Below are positions 1 to 7,970 of a stretch of 64,000 bases of DNA, one piece after another. Below the pieces are notes generated by a model. That model worked only from the letters and a program-made list of their open reading frames with translations, made no database searches and was not told the DNA's origin. Position numbers and translations under genes: made by a program. How positions within the stretch are numbered: position 1 is the stretch's first letter; every line of letters begins with the position of its first letter. The DNA comes from Bifidobacterium moukalabense DSM 27321 (lineage in GTDB: Bacteria; Actinomycetota; Actinomycetes; Actinomycetales; Bifidobacteriaceae), in the NCBI RefSeq assembly GCF_000522505.1, contig NZ_AZMV01000006.1, forward strand, positions 1-64,000. The letters are read 5' to 3'.

Positions 1-370
1 TGACGGTCGCTCTCCTCACGGAGAGCGTGGATTGAAATGTAGGCGTGTTTGTGTGGTTTGCAGTAGCGTTGGTCGCTCTCCTCACGGAGAGCGTGGATTG
101 AAATTAATGAGCAATCCCCCGAAACAGAAGGGCACGAAGTCGCTCTCCTCACGGAGAGCGTGGATTGAAATGTATCGGACTGCGGAACGCCGAAAACTTC
201 CTGAGTCGCTCTCCTCACGGAGAGCGTGGATTGAAATGAATGCCAACGCGACGAACTCACCACGAGTGACGTCGCTCTCCTCACGGAGAGCGTGGATTGA
301 AATCAACACGTATGCGACCAAAACCGATGTCAGCAAGGTCGCTCTCCTCACGGAGTGTGGAGATCTAAAT
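1..370 (+). CRISPR. CRISPR array, leader-distal end, I-C-like repeat
   Basis: Five identical 33-bp repeats, beginning GTCGCTCTCC and ending GTGGATTGAAAT, lie at 6-38, 72-104, 139-171, 205-237 and 271-303. A decayed sixth copy is at 338-370. Spacers are 33, 34, 33, 33 and 34 nt (39-71, 105-138, 172-204, 238-270, 304-337), and bases 1-5 are the end of another spacer. The internal dyad CTCTCC/GGAGAG and the GGATTGAAAT tail are typical of type I-C repeats. The decayed repeat at the right end places the leader and cas genes to the left, outside the window. No cas gene is visible here. Confidence 0.97.
338..370 (+). repeat. Degenerate terminal CRISPR repeat
   Basis: The first 18 bases match the consensus repeat exactly, while the last 15 have diverged to TGTGGAGATCTAAAT. 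The diverged part contains GGAG at 359-362, six bases before an ATG at 369. It therefore doubles as a plausible ribosome binding site for the following gene. Confidence 0.9.
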
Positions 371-800
371 GACGGGGGCGGTCATGGGATTGCGTGAGCA
401 GCGTGAACGATGCGGGTTGACGTTGTTCCAGTTGGATGCGTTGACCGGTATCGCCTATACGCGGCTGAGTACGTTGGAGTGTAATCCGTCTGAGGCGCGG
501 AACATGTATTTGTGTACGGCTCGGCGGATTGCCGACGTGTTGCATTGCAACGTGTTGGACTTGTATCCGGATGAGGATGCTTGGCGTGGTGGCGTGTCGG
601 CTGGCGTGACCGGGTTGAGGAGGATTCGTAGGGAACGGCATTTGACGCAACGGATGCTGTCGTCTTTGACGGGTATTCCTCAGCCTAATATTTCTTGGTT
701 TGAGACTGGGTATCGTCCCGTGTCTCAGATGTATTTGGATACTGCGCGTCGCCTGTCGGAGGCGTTGCAGTGTGACCCTGTTGATTTTCTAATTGATTGA
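369..800 (+). CDS. Tandem helix-turn-helix (Xre-like) protein, 143 aa
   Basis: Two HTH_3-like units lie in tandem, at about residues 6-66 and 78-143. Both follow the pattern GLR..R....LT...L..LTGI.......E, then Y..TARR....L.C....L. The protein is probably a DNA-binding regulator. The ATG at 369 has GGAG six bases upstream, supplied by the decayed CRISPR repeat. An in-frame ATG at 384 gives MGLRE, the same opening as the HTH gene at 1208, so 384 is a credible alternative start. Codon use is rich in TTG and GTT, unlike the housekeeping genes further right, which suggests acquired DNA. It is followed after 12 bases by the acidic ORF, so the two are probably co-transcribed. Its target is unknown. 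Confidence 0.75.
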   Translation: MTGAVMGLREQRERCGLTLFQLDALTGIAYTRLSTLECNPSEARNMYLCTARRIADVLHCNVLDLYPDEDAWRGGVSAGVTGLRRIRRERHLTQRMLSSLTGIPQPNISWFETGYRPVSQMYLDTARRLSEALQCDPVDFLID

Positions 801-812
801 AAGGATTTTGTG

Positions 813-1187
813 ATGAAGGCTGAGGTTGTTATTGTTTCGCGGTTGGCGCGTCATGGCGGGACGATGCTGATTCCTGTTGGGGAGTTGGCTGACCGGTGTG
901 CGTCCGACTGGGTTGGTTTGGATGATGTGCGTTTCGCGTCGGCTGTGCTGCCGGATGATGGGCTGCGTGCTGAGTTCGACCGATTGGTGGATGCGGATGA
1001 GGATTCGCAATCGGTGTGGGATGCGTTCTATGATCGTGTCCACGGGTTTGCGAAGTCGATGACGTTGGAACGGCTGGTTGACTGGTTCGTGGCGTTGCAC
1101 GACCCGGCTACGATTCTGAATGTCCACTATGGCGCGGATGGTGTTGAATATCTTGACCCGGAGTGCACGATGGGTGACGACGACTGA
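813..1187 (+). CDS. Acidic 124-aa protein of unknown function
   Basis: The ATG at 813 has AAAGGA seven bases upstream, so it is preferred over the GTG at 810. The product is strongly acidic, ending in GDDD, has no membrane segment or signal peptide, and resembles no family I can name. It sits between two HTH genes in a compact +-strand run. A small acidic protein next to HTH regulators beside a CRISPR array resembles the layout of anti-CRISPR operons, but that is only an analogy. It could equally be a phage-derived or plasmid-derived accessory protein. Confidence 0.65.
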   Translation: MKAEVVIVSRLARHGGTMLIPVGELADRCASDWVGLDDVRFASAVLPDDGLRAEFDRLVDADEDSQSVWDAFYDRVHGFAKSMTLERLVDWFVALHDPATILNVHYGADGVEYLDPECTMGDDD

Positions 1188-1207
1188 TCTTGAAAGGAGT
1201 TTTCGTC

Positions 1208-1411
1208 ATGGGTTTGAGGGAGTTACGTTTGAAGCGGGGCATGACGCAGCAGCAGCTGGCCGAAAAGCTAGGCGTTACGCAGCAGCATGTCGCCGCTTAC
1301 GAGAATGGCATCAATTCCATAAGCAATATGACGTTGGCTAAGGCGTTGCGCATATGTGATGCCTTGCATGTGGCTAATCCTCGCAAACTGCTTGACGATG
1401 ACGATAAGTAA
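1208..1411 (+). CDS. Xre-family HTH protein, 67 aa
   Basis: A single HTH_3 domain fills the protein: MGLRELRLKRGMTQQQLAEK, then a recognition helix VTQQHVAAYENG and a third helix region. The ATG at 1208 has GAAAGGAG eight bases upstream, which rules out the longer reading from 1190. It lies 20 bases after the acidic ORF and 11 bases before a 36-aa ORF, so the module reads as one operon. The likely role is autoregulation of the module, as is usual for stand-alone Xre proteins. Its opening residues match those of the first HTH gene, suggesting duplication. Confidence 0.8.
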   Translation: MGLRELRLKRGMTQQQLAEKLGVTQQHVAAYENGINSISNMTLAKALRICDALHVANPRKLLDDDDK

Positions 1412-1422
1412 GGGAGCTTATT

Positions 1423-1533
1423 ATGGTTGAGAGTATGAGCGCGTATTTGGCGTGCCGGTTTGGCGCGTCTGTTGAGATGCGGCCCGTGTCCGATTCGGAT
1501 GGTGACCGATGGCTACTGGTTGATGAGGTGTAG
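1423..1533 (+). CDS. Small ORF, 36 aa, unknown
   Basis: It starts with an ATG at 1423, with AAGGGAG five bases upstream, and reads MVESMSAYLACRFG and onward to a TAG at 1531-1533. The stop codon lies inside the second decayed CRISPR repeat (1530-1561), so that repeat forms the end of the gene. The good ribosome binding site and tight spacing to the preceding gene support translation. The short length means it may be a remnant of a longer gene. No function can be assigned. Confidence 0.45.
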   Translation: MVESMSAYLACRFGASVEMRPVSDSDGDRWLLVDEV

Positions 1534-1561
1534 CTCTCTCACGGAGGACATGGTCTGAAAT
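1530..1561 (+). repeat. Second degenerate CRISPR repeat, isolated
   Basis: This 32-base segment begins GTAGCTCTCTCACGGAG and ends CTGAAAT. With one single-base gap, roughly three quarters of its positions match the 33-bp repeat, including GCTCT, CTCACGGAG and TGAAAT. It has the same orientation as the array but stands 1.16 kb beyond the last array repeat. There is no spacer-repeat unit on either side. Confidence 0.7.
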
Positions 1562-1782
1562 CAGAACGCTAACTTTTTTTATTTGAACCCGCACAACAGA
1601 GAAACTTCAAGACTAAAGCATCTCAATTCGCCACTTCAATATTGTTTCTTAGTGAAAGAATTCATAACACTCTTTACGCCAAATATAATCCCCAATACCA
1701 TCGGCTACAATAAGCCCAAACAAGCACCATAATCGCAAACAGACGGTTCCCCTCGCAATCACACGACCTCACACCATACCTC
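1562..1782. other. AT-rich non-coding stretch
   Basis: The sequence becomes markedly AT-rich compared with its surroundings, with runs such as AACTTTTTTTATTTG at about 1570. I see no ORF with a ribosome binding site and no further CRISPR repeat. It probably holds the 3' boundary of the CRISPR-linked module and the transcription end of the convergent esterase gene. No perfect hairpin stood out. Confidence 0.4.
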
Positions 1783-2397
1783 TCACAATCCCATCCACCT
1801 ACGCAAATCAGCGATTTCGGCATCGCAGATGCCATGTCCCATGCCGGGGTATTCGAAATACGTGAGGTTGCCGGTCTGCTCGAGTTTGATTCTTGCGGTG
1901 CGCTGGTCGGCTACGGGAATCGTATGATCCTCGCATCCATAACACAACGCGAACCGTGTGCGGCCGGTAACGGGCGCAGAGCCCTTCTCGCCCTTGAACG
2001 ACGGGCTCATCAGTATCGCAGCGTCGAACAGATCGGGGTGCTCCAACACCATGCGGTATGACAGGTAGCCGCCTTGCGAGAAACCGATCAGCACCTTACG
2101 GAACCGTGCATATGCGGGCGAGCGCAGCAGTCCGATAACGGCAGTGTCGACACGGTGGCATTCGCGGCGGCGTTCCTCCGTGGAGCAGCCGTCGGGGTAC
2201 CAGTAGTAGTTGCCGACGAATGGTCTGCTGTACGTGCCGCGGAATGACATGTAGTTCGGCTTGTGGCCGGAGCCGTCATAGAGGGCATCGATGACGCGGA
2301 TCATCTCGGTTTCGTTATTGCCGAATCCGTGGAATCCCAGGAACAGCAGGTCGTCGTCGCTGTTGAAATCGATGCTTGCCACTGTCTGCACACGCAT
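1783..2397 (-). CDS. Alpha/beta-hydrolase, phospholipase/carboxylesterase type
   Basis: The 204-aa protein has the alpha/beta-hydrolase layout. An early GFHGFGNNE loop forms the oxyanion hole, the nucleophile elbow is GFSQGG (Ser107), and acid Asp157 lies in CEDHTIP and His188 in GMGHG. This matches the Abhydrolase_2 group of small soluble esterases. There is no signal peptide, so it is probably cytosolic. The ATG at 2397 is chosen because AAGGGAG abuts the ATG at 2403 directly but is well spaced from 2397. It stands alone, convergent with the CRISPR-linked module. The substrate is unknown. Confidence 0.85.
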   Translation of the reverse strand: MRVQTVASIDFNSDDDLLFLGFHGFGNNETEMIRVIDALYDGSGHKPNYMSFRGTYSRPFVGNYYWYPDGCSTEERRRECHRVDTAVIGLLRSPAYARFRKVLIGFSQGGYLSYRMVLEHPDLFDAAILMSPSFKGEKGSAPVTGRTRFALCYGCEDHTIPVADQRTARIKLEQTGNLTYFEYPGMGHGICDAEIADLRRWMGL

Positions 2398-2595
2398 ATG
2401 CATCTCCCTTGATTTCCGAATGTTCCGGATATCATCAAGTTATAGCAGAGTATCGGATGGCGGGGGTAATGGATGGCGGCCAGTTTTACGCATGCAGTCG
2501 GCGTAATCATGGTGTCTGACCTATCATGAAGCTGTTTTACGGCGTGAGTCGTTGTCATGGCGGTGCAGGGCAGACGTGCGGAAGGGCGGTGCGGC

Positions 2596-3276
2596 ATGAG
2601 GGAGTGCATGGCATCACGGGATTTTCCGGATGACATATTGTCCGGTTCGGTTGATGAGGCGGCCGTCGGGCTGCTCGGTTGCCTGCTGATCCGTGAATTC
2701 GAGGATGGTGGAGTCGTGGTCGCCCGTATTGTGGAGACGGAGGCCTACGATCAGGATGATCCGGCGAGTCATGCCTTCCATGGCAAAAGTGAACGGAATG
2801 CGGCGTTGTTCGGGCCTGCCGGTCATGCGTACGTCTATATTTCCTATGGCATGCATCGTTGTTTCAATATCAGTGCGGGAAATGATGGCTTCGGCGCTGG
2901 GGCGTTGATCCGCGCCGTCGAGCCGGTGCGGGGCATCGGCATCATGCGGGAGCGGCGGTTTGCGAATCGGAGCGGCAGCCGCACAATCATCGGCGATCGC
3001 AAGAATGTCGGCAATCGCAAGGATGTCGACCTGACGAACGGGCCGGCGAAACTGTGCCAGGCCATGGGCATCGATCTGAGCCTATACGGGCACGACATGA
3101 GCGTGGCCCCATTATATTTGGAACGCAAGGCCTTGCTGGAAGGCGAGCATATCGCGGCGTCTCCGAGAATCGGCATCAGCAAGGCGATCGAGCGGCTACG
3201 TCGGTTCTTCATCGTCGGCAATCCCTACGTTACGAAAAGCCCGCTGAACAGGCGCGGCAGGCCATTTGCAGGCTGA
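2596..3276 (+). CDS. mpg: 3-methyladenine DNA glycosylase (AAG/Mpg family)
   Basis: This base-excision enzyme removes alkylated purines from DNA. Family features visible are the N-terminal LLGCLLIRE segment, the catalytic stretch IVETEAY with its Glu, DPASHAFHG, ER(N)xxLFGPAGHAYVY, YGMHxCFN, and the late segment DLTNGPAKL before a C-terminal PRIGISKA. The length of 226 aa fits bacterial Mpg. The start is uncertain: ATG 2596 has AAGGG nine bases upstream, ATG 2608 has AGGGAG only three bases upstream, and a longer reading from 2557 is unlikely. It appears monocistronic. Confidence 0.93.
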   Translation: MRECMASRDFPDDILSGSVDEAAVGLLGCLLIREFEDGGVVVARIVETEAYDQDDPASHAFHGKSERNAALFGPAGHAYVYISYGMHRCFNISAGNDGFGAGALIRAVEPVRGIGIMRERRFANRSGSRTIIGDRKNVGNRKDVDLTNGPAKLCQAMGIDLSLYGHDMSVAPLYLERKALLEGEHIAASPRIGISKAIERLRRFFIVGNPYVTKSPLNRRGRPFAG

Positions 3277-3384
3277 TGCGAAGTGGAAGGAGCGAAGAAG
3301 CCGTCCACGCTCGTTCGGAAGGTAGGGGAGAGGCCGGTGGAAGGCCGGCGGGCGGCGGGCGGTGCGTGCTGCGGTGCCCGCCCG

Positions 3385-4233
3385 TCAGCTGTTGAGGAAA
3401 TCGGGGATGGCTTCGGCGGCGGCATAACCGGCGCGATACATGCGTTCCAGCCCTTCGAACGACTTGCTCAGCGTGCTGAGTCCATACAGGCTTTCCGGTG
3501 CGAGAATGAGCACGCGACCGTCCTTCTCGTACTCCTTGGCCAGCGCGACCTCGTCGTTATACGTCCGGTACCGATTGAGCAGACGTTCGGCGGCGGCCGG
3601 GTAGGTGTGCCTCAGGATTCTGGCCGGTCCGATATCCTTCTTCTGCTCGCGGAGCACATCCTTCAGGCGGGTCAGGATCACGACCACGCGATCGTAGCCA
3701 TCGTCCAGCGCCTTCTGTACGGGCACCGGGTCGGCGATGCCGCCATCGTAATACGGTATGCCGTCGATCACATACGGTTCGCAGGCGACCGGCACCGCGG
3801 AAGACGCCTTCATGATGTCGAAATTGTCATAGCTGACATCCGACTTGTCGAAATATTTGGCCGAGCCGTCTTCTGCATTGCAGGCGACGACGGTGAAGCC
3901 GGTCGGGTTCGCTTCGAACGCCGCATAGTCGACCGGATATTCGCCGTCGTGATTGCTCAGCGTGCCATACACATAGTCCAGGTTGGCGAAATTATGGTTC
4001 CTGATATAGCTCTCGAAACTGGCGTATTCCTTACGGAACGCATATTCCGTATAGAATTTGTGGTTGCGTCCATGCTGCCCGGCGATGAACGAGACCATGT
4101 TGGCGCTGCCTGCGGAGACGCCGTAGCAGTGGTCGACGCTGATGCCGTCCTCCATCATGCGGTCCATCACGCCCGCTCCGAAAATCGCTCGGAAGCCACC
4201 GCCAACGTCGATCATCGCCGTCTTCATCGTCAT
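3385..4233 (-). CDS. Patatin-like phospholipase
   Basis: The 282-aa protein has the patatin Ser-Asp dyad. There is an oxyanion loop DVGGGFR at 9-15, the nucleophile motif GVSAG (Ser40) and the acid motif YDGG (Asp163). Proteins of this bacterial family hydrolyse acyl esters, often phospholipids, and resemble E. coli YjjU. There is no signal peptide. AAAGGA lies seven bases before the ATG at 4233. A GC-rich dyad (GGCGGGC at 3354-3360, GCCCGCC at 3376-3382) lies just after the stop but lacks a T-run. It is followed by murI on the same strand upstream. Confidence 0.9.
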   Translation of the reverse strand: MTMKTAMIDVGGGFRAIFGAGVMDRMMEDGISVDHCYGVSAGSANMVSFIAGQHGRNHKFYTEYAFRKEYASFESYIRNHNFANLDYVYGTLSNHDGEYPVDYAAFEANPTGFTVVACNAEDGSAKYFDKSDVSYDNFDIMKASSAVPVACEPYVIDGIPYYDGGIADPVPVQKALDDGYDRVVVILTRLKDVLREQKKDIGPARILRHTYPAAAERLLNRYRTYNDEVALAKEYEKDGRVLILAPESLYGLSTLSKSFEGLERMYRAGYAAAEAIPDFLNS

Positions 4234-4290
4234 GGATTCGTCCTTTCGTCCGTTGCCCTGACTTTACGCGCGTATTGGGGACATTCGCGT

Positions 4291-5067
4291 TCAGCGATGA
4301 AGAAGGGCGTCCGCTAATTCGGCAATTCGTTCGGAAGTGTCGGAATTGGCGAGTTCGATTCCGCCGATGGCATGGTCCGGGGCGAGTGTGCCCAGCGACT
4401 CGAGCACGACGCGCAGATGGCGTACGGTACCCGGATTGCCGTCGATGATCGCCGCGGAATCCGGCAGCAGCTCACGGAAGTAGTCGCGGTAGAACACGAA
4501 ATGCGTGCAGCCGAGCACCACCGAATCGATCGTCGACAGATCATACTGATCGAAATATCCATGCAGCGTGCGCATCACCAGATCATGGTCGTCAAGCCTG
4601 CCCTGCTCGACGATCTCCACTAAATCGGGGCAGGGATCCGGGAAAATCGTATGATCCGACTTGAAACGGTCCATCAGCACCGCGAATTTCCGTTCGCGCA
4701 AGGTAAGCGGCGTCGCTGCGACGATCACGCGCTGCCGATGCCCCTGCCCGCGGTCGCAAGCGAGCTTCAACGCCGGCTCCATGCCGATGATCGGTACGTC
4801 ATACACGTCTCGTAAGGCGTCCGCCGCGGCGGAAGTGGCGGTATTGCAGGCGATCACGATCGCTTTCACGCCTTGTTTCACGAATCGGTCGACGATGGCG
4901 AACGACAGTTCGCGCACCTGTTCCGGTGTTTTCGTGCCGTACGGGGCGTTGGCGGAGTCGCCGAAGTACAGCACCTGCTCGTTCGGCATGTCCCTACGGA
5001 TTTCGCGGGCCACGGAGATGCCGCCCAGTCCGGAGTCGAACACGCCGATCGGTGCCGTCGAAGCCAT
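4291..5067 (-). CDS. murI: Glutamate racemase
   Basis: MurI converts L-glutamate to D-glutamate for peptidoglycan. The 258-aa protein shows GVFDSGLGG at the N-terminus, the GDSANAPYG segment, and the two catalytic cysteines in ACNTATSAA and LGCTHF. GGGAGGAATC directly precedes the ATG at 5067, so the upstream ATG at 5079 is rejected. It is divergent from dapF, whose product also feeds cell-wall precursor synthesis, so the intergenic 5068-5130 serves two envelope genes. Confidence 0.97.
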   Translation of the reverse strand: MASTAPIGVFDSGLGGISVAREIRRDMPNEQVLYFGDSANAPYGTKTPEQVRELSFAIVDRFVKQGVKAIVIACNTATSAAADALRDVYDVPIIGMEPALKLACDRGQGHRQRVIVAATPLTLRERKFAVLMDRFKSDHTIFPDPCPDLVEIVEQGRLDDHDLVMRTLHGYFDQYDLSTIDSVVLGCTHFVFYRDYFRELLPDSAAIIDGNPGTVRHLRVVLESLGTLAPDHAIGGIELANSDTSERIAELADALLHR

Positions 5068-5130
5068 GATTCCTCCCATCTTGCCGTCATGACGTCTTCA
5101 CATAGCCTACCGCGTGTACAGTGAATCGGT

Positions 5131-6030
5131 ATGAGTATCCCCAGCATTGTTTACAAAGCGCACGCCACCGGCAACGATTTCGTGGTCTATGCGGACCCTG
5201 ACGGCCGATACGAGCCGACCGCCGATGAGGTGCGGTTCCTGTGCGACCGTCATTTTGGCATTGGCGGTGACGGGCTGATTCGCCTTGCGCACCCGCAGGA
5301 TGTCTCCGACCTGAAGGATGCGCAGGTCGCCGAATGCACCGCAGACGAGGCCGAATGGTTCATGGATTACCGCAATGCGGACGGCAGCCTGGCCGAGATG
5401 TGCGGCAACGGCACCCGTGCGATCACCTTGTTCGCACAGCGGCAGGGGTTCACCGACCAGCCCGGCGGTGAACCGTTCCGTCTGGGCACGCGCGCGGGCG
5501 TGAAGATCCTGACGTCGCTCGGCGATGTGGAGGGACTCGGCAAAGACGTGTTCCGTGTGGAGATGGGTCCGTGGAGGCGGGGTGACGTCGACGGCTACGA
5601 GGTGTCGATTCCAGGGACCGCGGGTTCGGCGCGTGGCACGTTCGTGGACATGGGCAATCCGCATGTGGTGGCGGTGATCGAGGATGCGTTCGCCTCGTTG
5701 CCGACCGTGGAGGAGCTCGATCTGGTCGCCAAGCCGGTGGTCTCGCCGCGGATTCCGACCGATCAGAACGTGGAATTCGTGCGCATCGACGAACAGAGCG
5801 AAGGCGACGACGAGGGGGAGGCCACCATGCGCGTGAACGAGCGCGGCTGCGGCGAGACGCTCTCCTGTGGCACCGGCCTGTGCGCCACCGCGGTCACACT
5901 GCGTTCCAAAACCGGCATCGACCATTGGACCATCACGGTCCGCGGCGGCACCCTGCGTGTGGACGTGACCGATGACGACGTGACGCTTACGGGCAGCGCC
6001 ACGATCGTCGGCAAGGTGGAGCTGCTCTAG
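5131..6030 (+). CDS. dapF: Diaminopimelate epimerase
   Basis: DapF interconverts LL- and meso-diaminopimelate for lysine and peptidoglycan. The first catalytic cysteine is in EMCGNGTRA and the second in GETLSCGTGLCA. The ATGNDFVV opening and the ERGCGET block are family hallmarks. The 299-aa length is normal. No Shine-Dalgarno sequence is visible before ATG 5131; a TACAGT hexamer at 5117-5122 ends eight bases upstream and could be a -10 box of a leaderless transcript. Its 3' end is two bases from the convergent VKOR gene. Confidence 0.97.
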   Translation: MSIPSIVYKAHATGNDFVVYADPDGRYEPTADEVRFLCDRHFGIGGDGLIRLAHPQDVSDLKDAQVAECTADEAEWFMDYRNADGSLAEMCGNGTRAITLFAQRQGFTDQPGGEPFRLGTRAGVKILTSLGDVEGLGKDVFRVEMGPWRRGDVDGYEVSIPGTAGSARGTFVDMGNPHVVAVIEDAFASLPTVEELDLVAKPVVSPRIPTDQNVEFVRIDEQSEGDDEGEATMRVNERGCGETLSCGTGLCATAVTLRSKTGIDHWTITVRGGTLRVDVTDDDVTLTGSATIVGKVELL

Positions 6031-6032
6031 GC

Positions 6033-6662
6033 TCAGGAGAACAGCATCGGGCCGTCTTTGACGAGAATGATGACGACGAGGGCGACCAGCCAGACGATGT
6101 CGATCATCAGATCGATGTTGAGCCGATAGTATTTGCGCACGCCGTCACGGTTCACCGGCAGCTCCTGCACGACCGCCGTCGCATGCGAGAGCGCCATGAA
6201 CTGGATGGTCGTGGAGAACATCAGCGCCAGGCACCATGGGCACAGCGCGTTGATCACGAACAACGACTGCGAAGTCAGCCAGTACGAATAGGCCAGCGCG
6301 GCGAGACCGCCCAGCCACGTGCAGATCGCGAACCAACGCGGTACGGCGATCCGCGCCAGGCCGATCACGGCGATCGTCACGAACACCGATTCCGCGGCGA
6401 TGCCGAAGAACGCGTTCGGATAGCTCAATCCCGCGAACTTCACGATTTCCGCCTGCCAGGATTCGGCGACGGTCGAGCATGACATCACCGCATTCACATC
6501 GCAGCTGAGCTTCTGCCCGGGATTACGGGCCAGTTCGAGCGTCTCCGCCGACAGCACGAACGACACGACCAGCGCCACGGCCGAAGCGAGCAGCATGATC
6601 AGATACGTCCAAGTGGCGCCGTGACGCCATCCGCGTGGTTTGTTGTAGTCGATTTCGCTCAT
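6033..6662 (-). CDS. Vitamin K epoxide reductase family protein (thiol oxidase partner)
   Basis: This 209-aa membrane protein has about five hydrophobic segments. It carries the VKOR cysteines: a loop pair C54 and C62 (SCDVNAVMSC) and the quinone-side CPWC motif at C141/C144. In actinobacteria such proteins reoxidise DsbA-like proteins during disulfide bond formation outside the membrane. No DsbA or thioredoxin-like domain is fused here and none is encoded nearby, so the partner lies elsewhere. AAGGA seven bases before the ATG at 6662 sets the start. Confidence 0.92.
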   Translation of the reverse strand: MSEIDYNKPRGWRHGATWTYLIMLLASAVALVVSFVLSAETLELARNPGQKLSCDVNAVMSCSTVAESWQAEIVKFAGLSYPNAFFGIAAESVFVTIAVIGLARIAVPRWFAICTWLGGLAALAYSYWLTSQSLFVINALCPWCLALMFSTTIQFMALSHATAVVQELPVNRDGVRKYYRLNIDLMIDIVWLVALVVIILVKDGPMLFS

Positions 6663-6746
6663 AATCAGATCCTTGTAACGGTCGTTCGCGACACAAGCCA
6701 CCCGGTTTGCGTCATGGTATACCGCCAATCAGCTTACGATGGTGAT

Positions 6747-7631
6747 ATGACTCACGTTGGTATTGCCGCACCGCCTGCCGTCGGCTGGGATATTCACTGC
6801 CATACCGTGTTCTCGGACGGCACGGAAACGCCGCTCACCCTGCTTGAACAGGCGAAATCACGAGGATTGCAGGGGGTTGCTATCACCGATCATGACACCA
6901 CCGCCGGCTGGGCGGATGCGGAGAAGGCGGCGACGCAGGTGGGACTGCCGCTGCTGCGCGGCACGGAGATCACCGCCGACGATTGCCGGGTCTCCGTACA
7001 CATGCTGGCGTTCCAGTATGATCCCGACAATGCGCAGATCCGTGAGATGTTCGCCAACACGCGTGACGCGCGATTGCGGCGCACCAAGCGCATGGTGGAG
7101 CACATCGCCGAGGACTACCCGATCACCTGGCAAAGCGTGCAGGCCCAGGCGCATGAAGGGCTGCGCACCACCATAGGCCGACCGCATATCGCCGATGCGC
7201 TGGTGGCGGCCGGCGTATACCGGACCCGTTCCGAGGCCTTCGCCGGCGTGGTGAGCACCTCCAGCAAGTATTACATTCCCACGCCCTCGCCGACCACGCA
7301 TGACGTGGTCGGCGCGGTGAAGGCGGCCGGCGGCGTCACGGTGATCGCCCATGCGGGGGATCTGAGCCGCAACAGGCGGCTGCTTTCCGACGAACAGATC
7401 GAAAGCCTGATCGCGGAAGGCCTGGATGGTCTGGAAGTGTGGCATCGTGGCAATCCGCCGCAACAGCGTGAACGGCTGCTCGCCATCGCCACGGCGCATG
7501 ACCTGTTGGTGACCGGTGGTTCGGATTGGCATGGCAAGGGCAAGCCGAACGAACTGGGGGAGAACCTCACCGATGAGGCGACCGTGCGTGAGATCGCCCG
7601 TCGAGGGGTGCTGCCGCTTTTCGGCGCATAG
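6747..7631 (+). CDS. PHP-domain phosphoesterase
   Basis: The 294-aa protein carries the metal-binding motifs of the polymerase-and-histidinol-phosphatase fold: H17-C-H19, D24 in FSDGT, D48-H-D50 in AITDHD, and a C-terminal GGSDWHGK. This arrangement matches the RNase AM / 3',5'-nucleotide bisphosphate phosphatase group, which acts on 3'-phosphorylated nucleotides or RNA 5' ends. The substrate here is inferred from family only. The ATG at 6747 is chosen because the longer frame runs back over the promoter region of the divergent VKOR gene. The ribosome binding site is weak (GGTGAT). Confidence 0.9.
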   Translation: MTHVGIAAPPAVGWDIHCHTVFSDGTETPLTLLEQAKSRGLQGVAITDHDTTAGWADAEKAATQVGLPLLRGTEITADDCRVSVHMLAFQYDPDNAQIREMFANTRDARLRRTKRMVEHIAEDYPITWQSVQAQAHEGLRTTIGRPHIADALVAAGVYRTRSEAFAGVVSTSSKYYIPTPSPTTHDVVGAVKAAGGVTVIAHAGDLSRNRRLLSDEQIESLIAEGLDGLEVWHRGNPPQQRERLLAIATAHDLLVTGGSDWHGKGKPNELGENLTDEATVREIARRGVLPLFGA

Positions 7632-7634
7632 ATG

Positions 7635-7667
7635 AAAAATGCCCGCCGGCTTTCCGCCAACGGGCAT
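7635..7667 (-). terminator. Intrinsic terminator of the DUF3107 gene
   Basis: Perfect 7-bp arms ATGCCCG (7639-7645) and CGGGCAT (7661-7667) face each other. On the minus strand the hairpin is followed by TTTTT (7635-7639 complement). It would terminate the minus-strand operon ending at 7691 and may also end the convergent PHP gene. Confidence 0.8.
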
Positions 7668-7690
7668 CCGATCGTAAATATCGTAATGAA

Positions 7691-7915
7691 TCAGAGATTG
7701 CCGAAACCGACGGCATGCTTGGTTTCGGAACCGATGATGGCATAGCCGAGGGAGCCGGCCGGCACCACGATGCGACGGCCCTTGTCATCGGTCAGGTTGA
7801 TGGTTCTGCCGTTCTCCACGGCTTCGGCGATGGCTGCGTTCACGGCTTCGGCGCTTTCCTCGGTGCTGAAGGTGACGGTGCGTGCCACATTCTGAATGCC
7901 CAGTTCGATATCCAT
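7691..7915 (-). CDS. DUF3107 family protein
   Basis: The 74-aa protein MDIELGIQNVARTVTF... ends HAVGFGNL. It matches the small actinobacterial DUF3107 family, whose function is unknown. AAGGAG four bases before the ATG at 7915 fixes the start; the longer in-frame reading is not supported. It is the last gene on this strand before a clear terminator. A phosphotransferase-like gene lies 55 bases upstream and a UvrD-like helicase beyond that, a neighbourhood also common in other actinobacteria. Confidence 0.9.
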   Translation of the reverse strand: MDIELGIQNVARTVTFSTEESAEAVNAAIAEAVENGRTINLTDDKGRRIVVPAGSLGYAIIGSETKHAVGFGNL

Positions 7916-7970
7916 GATGCTCCTTGTGAATAGTGATGATGCGCATTGCCGTATTGCCCGGCGCTGGCAT

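Noticed and set aside
1562..1782. Further CRISPR repeats or spacers beyond the isolated decayed repeat
   Set aside because: No segment matches the repeat beyond short stretches, and there is no regular spacing.
3354..3382. GC-rich dyad after the patatin gene as an intrinsic terminator
   Set aside because: The 7-bp stem has no T-run on either strand and lies in a locally G-rich stretch where such pairs arise easily.
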